Shown here piece by piece: positions 1-10,382 of a stretch of DNA of 64,000 nt. The position numbers were made by a program, and so were the translations under genes. The DNA comes from Kuschelorhynchus macadamiae (lineage: Eukaryota; Arthropoda; Insecta; Coleoptera; Curculionidae), in the NCBI GenBank assembly GCA_030620095.1, contig JAUTXW010000328.1, positions 1-64,000 of the forward strand. Reading direction: 5' to 3'. Every line of letters starts with the position of its first letter. The first letter of the stretch is position 1. The notes beneath the pieces are model-generated. The model was not told the DNA's origin. It worked only from the letters and a program-made list of their open reading frames with translations, and searched no databases.

Positions 1-540
1 TCACTCATTGCTCATCTTAAAGCTTTTCAAAACAAAATTCGGTTGTGGGAAACACAAATGAGAAGTAAAAACTGTTTTTTAAGTACCGAGTCACGAAAAC
101 ATTGTATATGGTCGCTATATGCTGAAGAACTGAAAACTACTGTCTGAGCAGTCACTGATTGGTTTTTCGAGTTTAAGAATATGGATAGCACTTTCGATAT
201 TTTTGCAAATCCTTGTAAGTGTAATGAGGAAGATGCTTGGGCTTCACCTACAAATGGAGTCTAGGTCCAAGTTCAAAGAAGATTCTTATTTGAAGTCTAA
301 ATTTCATGAATGTGGAAAATGGAAGCGAATTTTACAGAAGATACCTTTTCGAGAAAAAGACCCACAGCTGAGAGTTTTCGCACGAAAAATAATTTTATAC
401 ATTCGTAGTACGATAAATGTGAGCAGTTCTTTTCAGTCATGAAAATTTCTAAAAGTAGATTGTACTCGGCTTAACATTTTTAATTTAGAAAACACTTTGC
501 GCCTATGTACTAGTGACATTGACCCAAACTTCACCATCTT
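1..540 (+). pseudogene. Decayed hAT transposase C-terminus (GTF2IRD2/Charlie-like)
   Basis: Translated across several frames, this stretch follows the C-terminal half of the hAT-derived transposase family that includes the GTF2IRD2-like and EPM2AIP1-like proteins. A segment near 45-60 reads RLWETQM. One near 265-400 reads as the charged linker. At 428-463 a different frame reads FFSVMKISKSRL, matching the family's conserved dimerization motif (F-S-V-M-K followed by a basic S-R-L). At least two frame changes and several stops break it, so it is not functional. The 5' part lies outside the window. It has no visible terminal repeat here and is unrelated in sequence to the hAT element that starts at 618. 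Recognition rests on motif order, not on alignment. Confidence 0.6.
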
Positions 541-609
541 ATTCCAGCTTCAAACTCAAGCCTCTCATTCATGTTCATTCATTTTGTTCATTCGTTCAGA
601 TTTTACAAA

Positions 610-617
610 CAGTTAAA
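610..617. repeat. Left 8-bp target-site duplication of hAT element
   Basis: CAGTTAAA directly precedes the left terminal inverted repeat and is repeated exactly at 2150-2157 after the right one. An 8-bp duplication is the signature of hAT insertion. Confidence 0.9.
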
Positions 618-2149
618 CAGTGGCGGCTATCAGTAGGTGAAAAGCCACATTTACCAGAAAAATAAACAAGCAAACTATATTTATACTGGAAAATTTTAAT
701 TTTTACATTCATTTATTCACCTAATTGGTAAAAAATAAACTGTACATCTCGAATAAATATTTACTCGCCACTGTTGGCGGCATGTCTTTTTAAAACTTTC
801 AATCGAACTTGATCATAGCAACTATAACAGTGGCGCAAACCGCTCTGACTTTGCTGGAGGTGCTATGTTTAGTTTATGATTTTTCTACTATGTTACCATG
901 ACAACGCGTATCCGATCTACGTCGCAGCCCGCTACAACGCTCTCGGCGAATTGCAGGCCGAGTACACTACACCCAGTTTGCGGTGGTTTTATTTTATTTT
1001 CGCAGATTTCGCTGCAACCTTTGCAGTTTACCTGACTGTTTTGTGTTTTATTTATTTATGGTGTTGTTACAACTTCAAATTCGAAGTTAGTAAATATAAT
1101 TGTTCAAGACTGGATAAATTAAAAGACGTTTTTGAATTTATTACAAAAATGTGAATCGACTAAAAATCAATCCGTCTTGCGAAAAGGATTTTTAGGTGAG
1201 ATGCACGATTTTGAATTCACGTTTCTGGCATTAGTGTTTAATGACATTTTCTCGACAATCACGGACATATTATTTGACGTTCTTCAAAAAAAATCGCTTG
1301 ACATTCATTTTTGCATATCCAATATAAAACGCTAAAAACAACTAAACTAAAAAGAAATTTTTTACAAGACCATGTTTGATAAAGCAAATTCTATTACAGA
1401 AAATAAATCATCTACAAACGTGAAGCTCGCTAAGCTTTCACCTGAAGAAATTAGGGCTAAGTATAGGTCCTTTTTATGAAATATTGGACCGTATTTTAAT
1501 GGAAATGACACTAAGATTTCGATAATAACTGCTGGAAAACTTACATTTTCAAAAGTGTTTCTGGCAGGTTCTGCGTTAAAATTTTCCAGAGGAGTCCAAA
1601 ATTTTCCGACTCTCCCGTTTGAAAATTTGTTACAGTTATATGGGGAAATATTTTCAAAAAAAAAACGACTTAAAAATAAGCTTGGTCTTATTTTTCGCCA
1701 ATGAGAGTAATTGGAATACATCGCTGCAAAGAGCAAGTGAAAAAAATTAATAAAAATAAATACAATTTATGAAGCATATAAATTGTTTTCCCTTATTTTG
1801 ACAATACCGTCGAGAGAGAGCTTCAGCGGAAGAAGTTTTCTTGCTTCAAATGTGTAAAAACTTTTTTAAGAATACACACACACAAGAAAGACTTACTTCT
1901 GTTGGCAATATTTCAATTCACAAGGAATTTCTGGAGGAGAACAGGGCAACTTATCCATTTTATGATGATGTTATAAATAAATTTGCTGCTATGCAAGGAT
2001 AGGAGAGTTGATTTAGATACAAAATTTAGGTAAGTCGTAAAAGATATTCCACCCCTCCCTCCAATATAAAAATTGTGAAAAAAAATTATTGCGATATTTT
2101 CTTGCTTCATTTGCACTTCACTTACTTTTTCACCCGCGAGCCGCCACTG
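618..2149 (+). mobile_element. hAT DNA transposon, defective copy (family A)
   Basis: The element begins with CAGTGGCGGCT and ends with AGCCGCCACTG, and it is flanked by perfect 8-bp duplications CAGTTAAA. It is 1532 bp long. The right half carries broken pieces of an hAT transposase of the DUF4371/ZMYM-like type: an FEFTFLALVFND-like segment at about 1210-1335, an LSPEEIRAKY segment near 1436-1465, and a degraded dimerization region near 1800-2000. The central RNase-H region that is present in the 42113-44524 relative is largely deleted, and many stops and indels are present. It is therefore a non-autonomous relic, although the clean target duplication shows that the boundaries are intact. 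Three more copies of the family lie in this window (42113-44524, 47190-48037 and 58783-60508). Confidence 0.9.
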
Positions 2150-2157
2150 CAGTTAAA
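2150..2157. repeat. Right 8-bp target-site duplication of hAT element
   Basis: CAGTTAAA, identical to 610-617, directly follows the right terminal inverted repeat. Confidence 0.9.
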
Positions 2158-2742
2158 CCAAAAGGATTATTCTAAATAAACCTTTACTATTTCTGGGACA
2201 TTTGGTGTAAAAAATTAGCAAGTTTTATAATTTTATATTTTTCACAAAGGCTTGACAGCAAATATGCCAAAACAAAAATTGGTTCGAGCGAAATAGCCTG
2301 AATACATTAAATATTAAACCTGAATACATATTGTCACTAGATTTTTTTGGTAACGATATTCCTGCTGGAGACATCTCTCTAAAATTCTTAACAATTCGTT
2401 TACTTTACCAAAGGTTGTAACATATAAAAAAAATAACAATTTTAACCGGGGCCACTTCATGTTAGCGGTACGGTGACCTTTATTAGTTTTGCTGCAATAA
2501 TCATGTACAATACTATGTCAAAGTAAAATACTGGCTTTATAAGACAGTAATCTGAGCCTAAATCGGTTGGGGAATTTGAATATTATGCACTTCAAGTAGC
2601 TAAAGTTTTCTACAAAGGGATTTTATCCTTGAAAGTGGTTTCGTAGTTTATTCCATGACTATTTATCTATAATATTAGCGGTTATTCCTTGTGTAAAACT
2701 TATTTATTACCTATACATGCTCCTTACCCCGTCTTTGACAAG

Positions 2743-2835
2743 CTGCCGAAGAAGCTCCTTCCATCCCCCTCCTATAATCCATTCCTAATTGAAGACAAGA
2801 CTCCTCCTTTGCTTGACCTGGACTCCCCCCACTAA
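2743..2835 (+). CDS. Possible alternative 3' exon of lap with NPF and clathrin-box motifs
   Basis: An open frame reads LPKKLLPSPSYNPF at its start, continues through LLDLDSPH and ends at TAA 2833-2835. It combines an NPF tripeptide (an EH-domain ligand) with LLDLD, a textbook clathrin-box motif (L-hydrophobic-x-hydrophobic-acidic). Both motifs belong to endocytic adaptors of the AP180/CALM type, and the stretch lies about 2.4 kb upstream of recognised lap exons on the same strand. An AG at 2741-2742 could be the acceptor after a pyrimidine-containing stretch; the frame is also open further upstream to about 2701. Base composition is clearly richer in C than the surroundings. No splice donor follows, so it would be an alternative terminal exon. 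It could instead be a chance frame. Confidence 0.4.
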   Translation: MPKKLLPSPSYNPFLIEDKTPPLLDLDSPH

Positions 2836-5262
2836 ACATGAAGAAACACAGTTCCAAAACGTCATTGAATTTTCAAGCAGTGTACCATCAGCCACCAGAA
2901 TTAGTTGGTACTAGACCGACAATGGAATAGTGTCTATAGTTTGATTTTTATAACGGCTTTTATCTTATCTACAATAAATATGACAAAAATGTATTATACA
3001 CTTTTCTTCAAATGGTTGTATTTTTGAAATATCATTTAATATTGTTAGAGAAAATTTACAATTTACCCCAAGTGTTCAAGTTTAGAGGAGTAGTCCTATT
3101 CTTGCCTTCCTCCCTGCGGCTGTTAGTGATAGTACACAGGTGAATTTTTTCTTCAATCAATAAGTGTTTTTTTCTTTATTTTTGTTAATGGTAGGGCATG
3201 TAAACTGTAGTAGTACTAGGCATATTCAGACACTGAAGTCCATTGAGAGCTTATGATTAGAAATCAATTTAAATTATCTATAGTGAGGGAGTGGATAGTC
3301 GTAACTGGTTAAGTATATATTAATTAGTTACATCATTACTAATAATTAAATAATTAAGATTTTCGTTTAAAAATTCCAAAATTGAAAAAAAAAGTATCAA
3401 GTTACTATTCTCTCAGCAGCTTTTCAACACAGTCCATGGCTAAATTACTAGACACGGAGATGTGCCACAGTGATATTCGTGTATATTTCAAAACGTATAC
3501 AACAGTCGAATATGCTTATTTATAGTTTTCAGAAAGAACAACATATAGGTACATAATTTTATGTTTAATGCCAATTTGATGGCTAAAAATGAAGGATGTC
3601 ATTTTTTGACTCATTTTAGGGTGTTAAAATATTTTTTTAGTTTTTTCATAAACCTCATACGTTTCAAATGTGGTACACACACAGTATTTTGTACAATATC
3701 TATGAAATGGCTCTAATACATTTAAAAAATGTTACTATTTCCTAGTCGTAACCACCTTTACCATCCCTCCCACCCCAAAAGGTCTATCTAATTTCAATGT
3801 TGCATTCACATTACAATTTCACAATAATCTCTAGAAACGTACGACACATGAAAAAACTGAAAAAAATTTAACACCCTATATCCCATGCATTTATCGCCAT
3901 CAGTTAAAAAACACCCTTTATAAATTCGATATTTGTATATTAAGACAATCTATTATTACGAGACAAGCGAAAAAAATACCCTGTATACATGATCAATAAT
4001 AAAAAATTCTAGATGTTAATACATGTTTGTTGCAGGTTGATAATTTATGTGACTGAAGCCATCTAAGACATTATAATAAGATCAGGATTTATGTTATCGT
4101 AAATATCTAAAGTATTTTTATCGTAGTTTGTAACCATGGGATTATGAGCACAGAATTTTATAATACCTTTAAATTTAACATAGAGCAGAATTTATTTATG
4201 TTAGAGAAAGTGTAGGATCTAATGTGTCGAACTATATGAAAAGCCCCATATTGTTTTCTAATAAATAAATAATTTAGCCTCTTATTGCTAACCAGTTATT
4301 TAGGGATCCCAAGGAATTTCATGATTGATCATATCAAATTCTATGCAAATCTAATGATAACAGATAACCTCCTATTGCGGCCATCTTACACTGGAAAATC
4401 TGACTCGTTCATAGAATCCAGTGATAATATACTAAATTTTTGCGAGATTGGACTAGTTTTTGTTCTAATGGACCTCAGTTTGATGAATTTAATTCTTAAA
4501 TCGTGCTGAGATAACCTTTTTAGAATAGTTTATTAATTTTTTCACCATTTCCTGGAACGTCCAGGTCATTTCCTCGTAAATAGTGACATTTTTTTTATAT
4601 CAACTACTATATGTCACTTGTCACCTTAAAAGGCAGATAATAGTTTGAAAAATATACTCTTTCAATAGACAAAAATACTATTTATTGTAATCTTTGAAAT
4701 ATGATAAGATCATTTCATGCAACTTGAAATATGTCCAGAACCTGGATATTTCATTTTATCATTATGCATCCTGCCTTATCTTTCACTTGCTTCAGTAGTT
4801 TACTTAACATGTGCATGTACATACCTTATTAGTTCTTCTATTTATTAAGTAGTTTTTTAAAATTTTGATTTCATTTATTTTCTTCATCATGGGGACTGAT
4901 ATTATGTACAGAGGGCGCTACTCCATTATGAGTATAGCTCAAATAGTGTTTACAATTACACTAAATTATTTTAGTTTCGAATTTAAAATTCCATTCAGGA
5001 TTCACGAATATTGTAAGCGAGAAAGAATCTTAGACTCTAAAATATATTACGTCTTTATACTAATGATGAAATCATTTAATTTATATTTACGTGGATACGC
5101 CATCTGGCAGGCAATCAACAGTCCTCATGGTCTAAATTTTCAAAATATGTAGTAAATTAAATATTTTTAACACTTTCTTCTAAAAACCCTTCCGTAATAA
5201 ATGAAACAGCAGCCGCAAAACAAAATGGCAATATTAATCTGTCGTCACTTTTTAAGCTTCAG
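2836..5262. other. Presumed lap intron/flank, no confident gene
   Basis: AT-rich DNA. A 54-bp open segment at 3086-3139 is bounded by AG and GTGAAT and could be a small exon, but nothing in its translation is recognisable. A 95-codon open frame at 4865-5152 has no recognisable motif. The MITE-like inverted repeat near 3600-3890 is listed separately. Confidence 0.4.
3600..3890. repeat. MITE-like inverted repeat
   Basis: AGGGTGTTAAA followed by a T-rich tract and TTTTTTCAT (about 3618-3650) recurs in reverse complement as ATGAAAAAACTG followed by TTTAACACCCT (about 3848-3881). The AGGGTGTT end resembles several other foldbacks in the window. Confidence 0.5.
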
Positions 5263-5471
5263 GAACCTACGATCATTTGGGCGGCGTTCTTCAGCCAATT
5301 AACACTAACGGACAGGTAACCAATGGTAACTCGACCAACACGCACCATAACACAGACGGCAGTCAGCAAACGACCGCCAACAACGGAGGATTGTTGACAG
5401 GAGACTTAGAGTCAAGTTTGGCATCATTGGCTGAGAACCTTTACTATTCACGATAGGAAACAATCAATAAA
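5263..5471 (+). CDS. lap: lap exon (n-2)
   Basis: Acceptor AG at 5261-5262 and donor GTAAGT at 5472. The exon enters with two bases of a split codon. It encodes HLGGVLQPIN, an Asn/Thr-rich linker, then GDLESSLASLAENL, the most conserved block of the AP180/CALM tail. Read as given, the frame stops at TAG 5453-5455. Deleting one T at 5440-5442 gives an open frame ending in the phase that the next exon requires. Confidence 0.85.
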
Positions 5472-7071
5472 GTAAGTAATTTTTTCTACTACCTGTCATG
5501 TAAGTGTGTATCAAATGGTAAATAAAATATTTACCGAAACAATTAAATATTCACACAATAAAATATTTAGCCATAAATTACATTATTTATTTTGCTAGCA
5601 CAAGTCCCATAAACATCTATGATTTGAAGGACTGCCTATCCATCTTGGCGCGTCTGAGGTAGATGGAATGTCTGCAAATTCTGGAGTCGGAGTCGAAAAA
5701 TGTTTTAGCCACTTCCATTTTATTTTTTACGGAATAAGCTACGTAAGCCTCAGCTACGGTCTTTTAAATCCATGATATCTCTACATATCTATTTGCCAGT
5801 AGCGTAACTGATATCCGTCTGAATGAATGTCTGGCATACTAACCTGGATTTTTTAAATTTAAACATTTTGCTATATTAAAAAGTATTTTCCTAACTGTAT
5901 TTTTACCGTTATTATTGTATTTTCCTGCTTGGTATCTTAAAACGAAGCGACTTGAATAAGCGTTTTTTTGGTCTCTTACAACAAGGCATCTTCCACCTTC
6001 TCTTTGTGTTAATTGCTGTAATGAGATTTCCGTCGTTCAGTTCTGTCTTCAGAAGGGATCGCACTCTTTGAACGTACTGATCTTTCAGCTTGGTCTTTCT
6101 TTGCTTATCTTGGAGCAGTCTAGCTTGTTGGAATCCTAGGTATTTGTCGGTCTCTCCTTGGTTTATTGCTAGAACTATTTCTCCATTCGGTAGGGCTGCA
6201 TTGCCTTTTATGATGTTTAAGGCTTTACATTTTTCATTCCAAATTCCATGTGGATGTCTTTCGAGAAGGTGTATGTCACGTCAATAAGCTTTTTTAGTTG
6301 GTTGTGGTTTCCACCATAGAGGTTAATATCATCCATATACAGAAGGTGGGATATGGTTCCAGAGTTGTATCTATTGGCTTTTGTGTTGAAGTCATGTATT
6401 GTTAAGCAACGTGGAGAGGGGGTTCATCGCTAAGCAGAACCAAAGTGGGCTTAACGAGTCTCCTTGGTAAATTCCTCTATTGATGTGTATCTCATCGGTG
6501 GTAAGAGATTGACCGCCATTATAGATCCTCAGGTTCGTTCTCCAGTGGTGTTTGATAGTTGCTGGGAAATTGATGATCATAGGGTGAATTTTGTATATTC
6601 CTGGTACGTCTATGAGCCAGGAATGTGGTACACTGTCAAAGGCCTTTTTATGGTCTATAAAAGCAGTGTGTATGTTGCGTTGTTTTTTTTTGTGCTTGCT
6701 TAAGTACCACAGAGTCCATGATAAGTTGTTCTTTGCATCTTTGGTGGTCTCGAATGCATCCCTTCTGTTCCTCGTCGAGTAGGTTATAACTGTCAGTATT
6801 CTGATAGATACGATTTGCAATGCATCCTGTTAGGATTTTCTACATGGTGGGCAGACATGTGATGGGCCTGTACTGGGATAGGTCTTCTGTCCTATTGCTT
6901 TTGGGTAGCATAGTTGTAGTGCCCAGCATGAGAAATGCGGGGGTGTTTTCCAGATGATGCATTATTTTGGTAAAATGATGGGCCATAGCTTCATGGAGGA
7001 CCTCAAATTTCTTATACCAGAAATTGTGAATATAGTCATTTCCTGGCCACTTCCACTTGCTCGTTCCCTTA

Positions 7072-7125
<54 letters not shown>

Positions 7126-9594
7126 CAGCAAAGATGTCTCATCTGAGGTGTCGCTCAAAAACTCGTGAATATTTTCGATTTTTTCTTGTTTAAATTCTTT
7201 TTTCTCTTTATAAACCATAACCTATCGCTTATGATCATTGTAAACTGCAGCTTGTCAAATGTAGCAATCTTTTATACAGTGCAAGTTTAATAAGTTTGTA
7301 AGTGCGTTTGCTAATTTATTTATAATATTTTTAGTACTTTATCATATGTACCTCTTTTTCATGGATATTTTTTATCATTAAACAAATTGCACTTGCCGTA
7401 CACAGGGTTTGCTAGTCTATGTCGGCCTGATGACCTCCAAAAAGAGCGAAATCGCGATCGTAGACTGACTGAAATGGGTCATTGGGTCTGCGGCATTGCA
7501 GGTCATGTTCCAGACAGTGATTATAATGTCGTTGTATTGACGATGGTAAAACATGAAATAAAATACTTTTATATCCCTTTTTTCTCAACGAATAGCGTAT
7601 TAGCCAGCGGAGTAGTTGTTTTTGTTGATTGCATTTTGCATTTGCTCTACATAGGGCTTGGAAGTCCTAATGAACCCAAAAAAGAGAGAACTTGCTATTG
7701 TCGCCTGTCTAAATTGGATCATTGCGCTTGTGGAATTGCAGGACATGTTCCAGACACGTATCATAGAGCCCTTTGTGTTGAAACGTGAAGTAAAAAACTT
7801 CCACACTCTATTATTATATTTTTAAAAATAGAATAGAATTTATATTTAATGACTTTATTTTTTTAGAGGCGTTCAGTGGAATTCACCGAAAAACAGTTCG
7901 AAACCCAGTTGGACACCACAACCCATGTCTGCCACCACTGGTGCCGGCTACAAACCCATGAACCAACAAATAAATAATGTACCATTCAGTACAGCTTTTA
8001 CGCCTTCTCCTATGGCAACGCCTTTGGTAGCGCCTATGATGGGACAGCCGATTTATCCACCTATGACCCAAATGGTAAGATGACTGAATATATTTTTTAA
8101 AGAGATCTGAGGGAAGAGTAAAAAGTGGAAGAATAGGAAAATTTTCTGAAAGCGGCCATTTTGATAAAAATAATAACACAAAACAACCCGGATAATTATT
8201 AGCAAATCAAATACAAAACATGGTAAATTTAGATTTTTTAAAAATTTTAAATTACTTTTTTAAATTACTATTGGGCACTGATGACAGATGACAGTAAATG
8301 TACCTTTTACGCGTTGATATAATAAATCCTATTATGTCTATGCTTCCAGTGCTGAAATATTTCTTTAAATTACATTGAACTTTTGCATGGTGCAAGAACT
8401 GGTGACGTCAAAGATACATGTAACGAGTACAGAAATTGTAAACTAATGAATAGACCTCATAGCTGTACTGCAGTGGCGTGTTTAAGGGGGAGTTTGGGGG
8501 TTAACTCTCCCTCAGAGCCACTTTTGTGTTTGCTAGAAATAATATAAAGTATGTTTGGATGTTTTTTTCAGGATTGGCAGCTAAAACCCCCAAGAGTCAG
8601 TTTAAGTTATTGCTTTATAGCTAAACTTGATAACTTTTTTTTTAGGTTTTTAGTAATATTTTTTTTTATTTTCACTAAACTGCCATTTTGTTCCGCCATT
8701 TTGTACATTTACCTAAATATTAGCAGGTAATTTCCCATATGACCCTTAATTTTTGACCAAAATTTGAATTCAATCTCGTAAGTAGTTTTTTAGCTATACC
8801 GCGAACAGACTGACAGATCGACGGAATTAAAAAAAAAAAATTTTTTTTCGGCGTCTTAGAATTTATGATGTTTATTAATGATACAGCTTTCTGTCTTTCT
8901 GAAATAGATTGTATATAAGTTGTTAAAATTGGCCGTAGGTTGTAGTCATACTATAATATTCTTATATAGAAACTATACATTATTGAACCATATACCCATT
9001 TTTGTATAGAAAACCCAAAAAAGTCCAATAGAATATTATATAAAAGGGAATAATAATAATAATAATATACGTTTATTTTTACTTTAGCTAGTAAATAGTG
9101 TATATAGACGGTCAAATACAAGTAATACAACTCAATACTGTTTTCAAACTTTAATGCTCTTGCGCACTCTGGCGTCTTTGGTCAGAACTATATCACCATT
9201 AAGGGTTCTTCACATTTTATTAATTCTTCAGTGTGTTAAAATATTCGCCAGTAACATTTAAGATGAAATCCGAGTAACTTTAAAACAAGGTTACCTTTCA
9301 ACGTCTTATCTTAAGCGTAGCAGAAAAAAGTTCCTAAGTAAAAGATTTTTTTTTCATTAAGATTATCAAAAAGTCAGATTCAAAAAAAAGTTTACTTTTT
9401 GTTTGTTTATTGAAAAACTGTAGACTTTAGACTGTAGAAAGTTGATAATACGTTTTTATATTTATTTTATTTTCCAGGGAATGAAACCGATGGTTCCCAT
9501 GATGTCACCTCTCACCCCCTTGAGCTCCTTGGGTTCTATACCGCAGCAGCCAAATTCAATAGGTCAACAGCAACAACAGTTACTCTTCCACTGA
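5263..9594 (+). CDS. lap: Phosphatidylinositol-binding clathrin assembly protein (AP180/CALM), C-terminal three exons
   Basis: This is the 3' part of the like-AP180/PICALM gene. In the known family an N-terminal ANTH domain binds PtdIns(4,5)P2, and a long disordered tail binds clathrin and AP-2 during coated-vesicle formation at the plasma membrane and synapse. Only the tail is visible. The exons are 5263-5471, 7867-8074 and 9478-9594. Recognition rests on the conserved blocks HLGGVLQPIN, LLTGDLESSLASLAENL and VQWNSPKN, and on a Met/Pro/Gln-rich end that finishes in QQQLLFH and TGA at 9592-9594. All junctions are GT-AG. The ANTH exons must lie upstream of the window. One oddity: the first exon contains a +1 frameshift at the TTT of 5440-5442. 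Without the extra base, the stop disappears and the phase matches the next exon, which suggests an assembly error, an allele or a disabled copy. Confidence 0.88.
5975..7068 (-). pseudogene. R4/Dong-like non-LTR retrotransposon reverse transcriptase, decayed
   Basis: Read on the minus strand from about 7065 downward, the frame gives a reverse transcriptase. It starts with LPKSNRTEDLSQYRPITCLP (fingers motif) and continues through HTAFIDHKKAFDSVPHSWL (motif A, catalytic Asp). It then reads NRGIYQGDSLSPLWFCLAM (motif B), SHLLYMDDI (motif C; YMDD in place of the usual YADD, near 6330-6350) and the thumb (IHMEFGMKNV). The GIYQGDSLSP and PLWFCLAMNP wording is typical of the R4/Dong-R2 group of LINEs. 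Several stops and frame changes break it, and no ORF start or endonuclease is seen. It lies in the lap intron between 5471 and 7867, antisense to the gene. A (TTA)n tract abuts its 5' end. Confidence 0.8.
7074..7124. repeat. (TTA)n microsatellite
   Basis: About 17 uninterrupted TTA units next to the LINE fragment. Confidence 0.95.
7387..7797 (+). repeat. 240-bp tandem dimer with hammerhead-like cores (retrozyme-like)
   Basis: Two diverged copies lie head to tail. CTGATGA at 7427-7433 and CTAATGA at 7667-7673, GAAA at 7448 and GAAC at 7688, and GCAGGTCATGTTCCAGAC at 7497 with its near copy at 7737 are all exactly 240 bp apart. The first copy has a near-complete hammerhead ribozyme layout (separate entry); the second has the same layout with core mutations. 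Short tandem repeats carrying type I hammerheads are known in animals as retrozymes, and as pseudo-LTRs of Penelope-like elements. No protein-coding element adjoins this dimer. An open reading frame runs through both copies, but the shared structure explains the conservation better than a protein does. It lies in a lap intron. Confidence 0.6.
7421..7465 (+). ncRNA. Hammerhead ribozyme-like motif, type I layout
   Basis: GTCGGC (7421-7426) can pair with GTAGAC (7460-7465) as stem I with one G-A mismatch. CTGATGA (7427-7433) and GAAA (7448-7451) are the conserved core. CTC and GAG within 7434-7447 form a short stem II. ATC-GC-GAT (7451-7458) is a minimal stem III, leaving C 7459 at the cleavage position. 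Stem II has a C-C mismatch at its base, so activity is doubtful. The copy 240 bp downstream has CTAATGA and GAAC and should be inactive. Confidence 0.5.
7867..8074 (+). CDS. lap: lap exon (n-1)
   Basis: Acceptor TTTTAG ends at 7866 and donor GTAAGA starts at 8075. The frame used begins with one base that completes a split codon, then reads GVQWNSPKN, a signature of AP180/CALM tails. A Met/Pro/Thr-rich stretch ending in PIYPPMTQM follows. A second AG at 7867-7868 offers a competing acceptor, but it would need a different incoming phase. Confidence 0.88.
8672..8860 (-). repeat. Interspersed repeat K (minus orientation)
   Basis: One copy of an abundant family recognisable by AACAAAATGGC, CTAAAAAACTACTTA and a head segment containing TTCCGTCGGTCTG. 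This copy is in reverse: GCCATTTTGTTCCGCCATTTTG at 8680-8700 and TAGTTTTTTAGCTATACCGC at about 8784-8803. Other copies in the window are listed separately. Confidence 0.7.
9478..9594 (+). CDS. lap: lap terminal exon
   Basis: Acceptor TTTTCCAG ends at 9477. The exon encodes 38 residues starting GMKPMVPMMSPL and ending in a Gln run and LLFH, with TGA at 9592-9594. It enters in phase 0, matching the donor at 8075. Confidence 0.9.
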   Translation, partial: GMKPMVPMMSPLTPLSSLGSIPQQPNSIGQQQQQLLFH

Positions 9595-10152
9595 TACTGG
9601 CTTGTCCTTGTTTCAAGTCAACTGTTACTAGAAACTTGTAAATATATTGTTACATGTATAATAATATTTCCTAAACGGGGGGAAACCCAAAACTGGATAG
9701 GGTGACCCCTTTGAAGATAAGGATCAAAGAAAGTATTCCGCGTCTGGGATATTGAACCAATACCTTATTACATTGGCAAGTAATACCTTCAGAGCTGTCG
9801 AAACTACATAAATATATAGAGTGTTCGCGAAAATGTGGACAATCTCTTAGATATAAACAGAGCAACCAAAAATAATGCTAGTTTCTCATTTAAAATTTTG
9901 TCAGAAACTGCAAAGTAATTTTTTTGTTTGTTTAGATTCTTTGAAATCTTACTGAAAATGGCTGTAAAAATAATGTTAAGCGAAATATGTGACAAAAAAT
10001 AATTTTTTGATTGGAATTCAGGAAATAAAAATATGTTTATCTTTTTAATTTGTTTACGACGAATTTCGGTAGAACCGTTTCCAAAGACCTCGATGAGCTT
10101 GTCTAAGAGAAAGCAGGTAAACGGTTCAAAAATAATAGTGCGTCAAATAATT

Positions 10153-10272
10153 CACAACTTTCTGTTGTTTGAACGCAAACTTCAAATATGACAAGTTTGA
10201 ACTTACCAGATACACAACTTTCTGTTGTTTGAACGCCAACTTCAAATATGACAAGTTTGAACTTACCAGATA
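10153..10272. repeat. 60-bp tandem duplication
   Basis: CACAACTTTCTGTTGTTTGA and what follows is repeated exactly 60 bp later, with a single A-to-C difference (GAACGCAAAC versus GAACGCCAAC). The near identity implies a recent duplication. Confidence 0.95.
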
Positions 10273-10382
10273 CACAACTACCCTTTCACTTGTGCTATAT
10301 TTACCGACAACCGGTGTCAGACAAGTGCTGAATATTTCCCACGTCTGATAACATACTGCCTTATCCCAGAATCTATATGATG

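Noticed and set aside
876..1154. 92-codon open frame with hydrophobic stretches resembling a membrane protein
   Set aside because: It lies inside the hAT element's 5' non-coding region, which is shared in reverse with 47430-48037 and 59580-60090.
4865..5152. 95-codon open frame just upstream of a lap exon
   Set aside because: Composition is that of AT-rich DNA read by chance (Ile/Phe/Tyr/Lys-rich), with no motif and no fit to the AP180 family.
7387..7788. 133-codon open frame with a repeated CGIAGHVPD phrase
   Set aside because: The repeat is explained by the 240-bp tandem dimer, since 240 is a multiple of three. Core spacing and pairing fit an RNA structure better, and no protein family was recognised.
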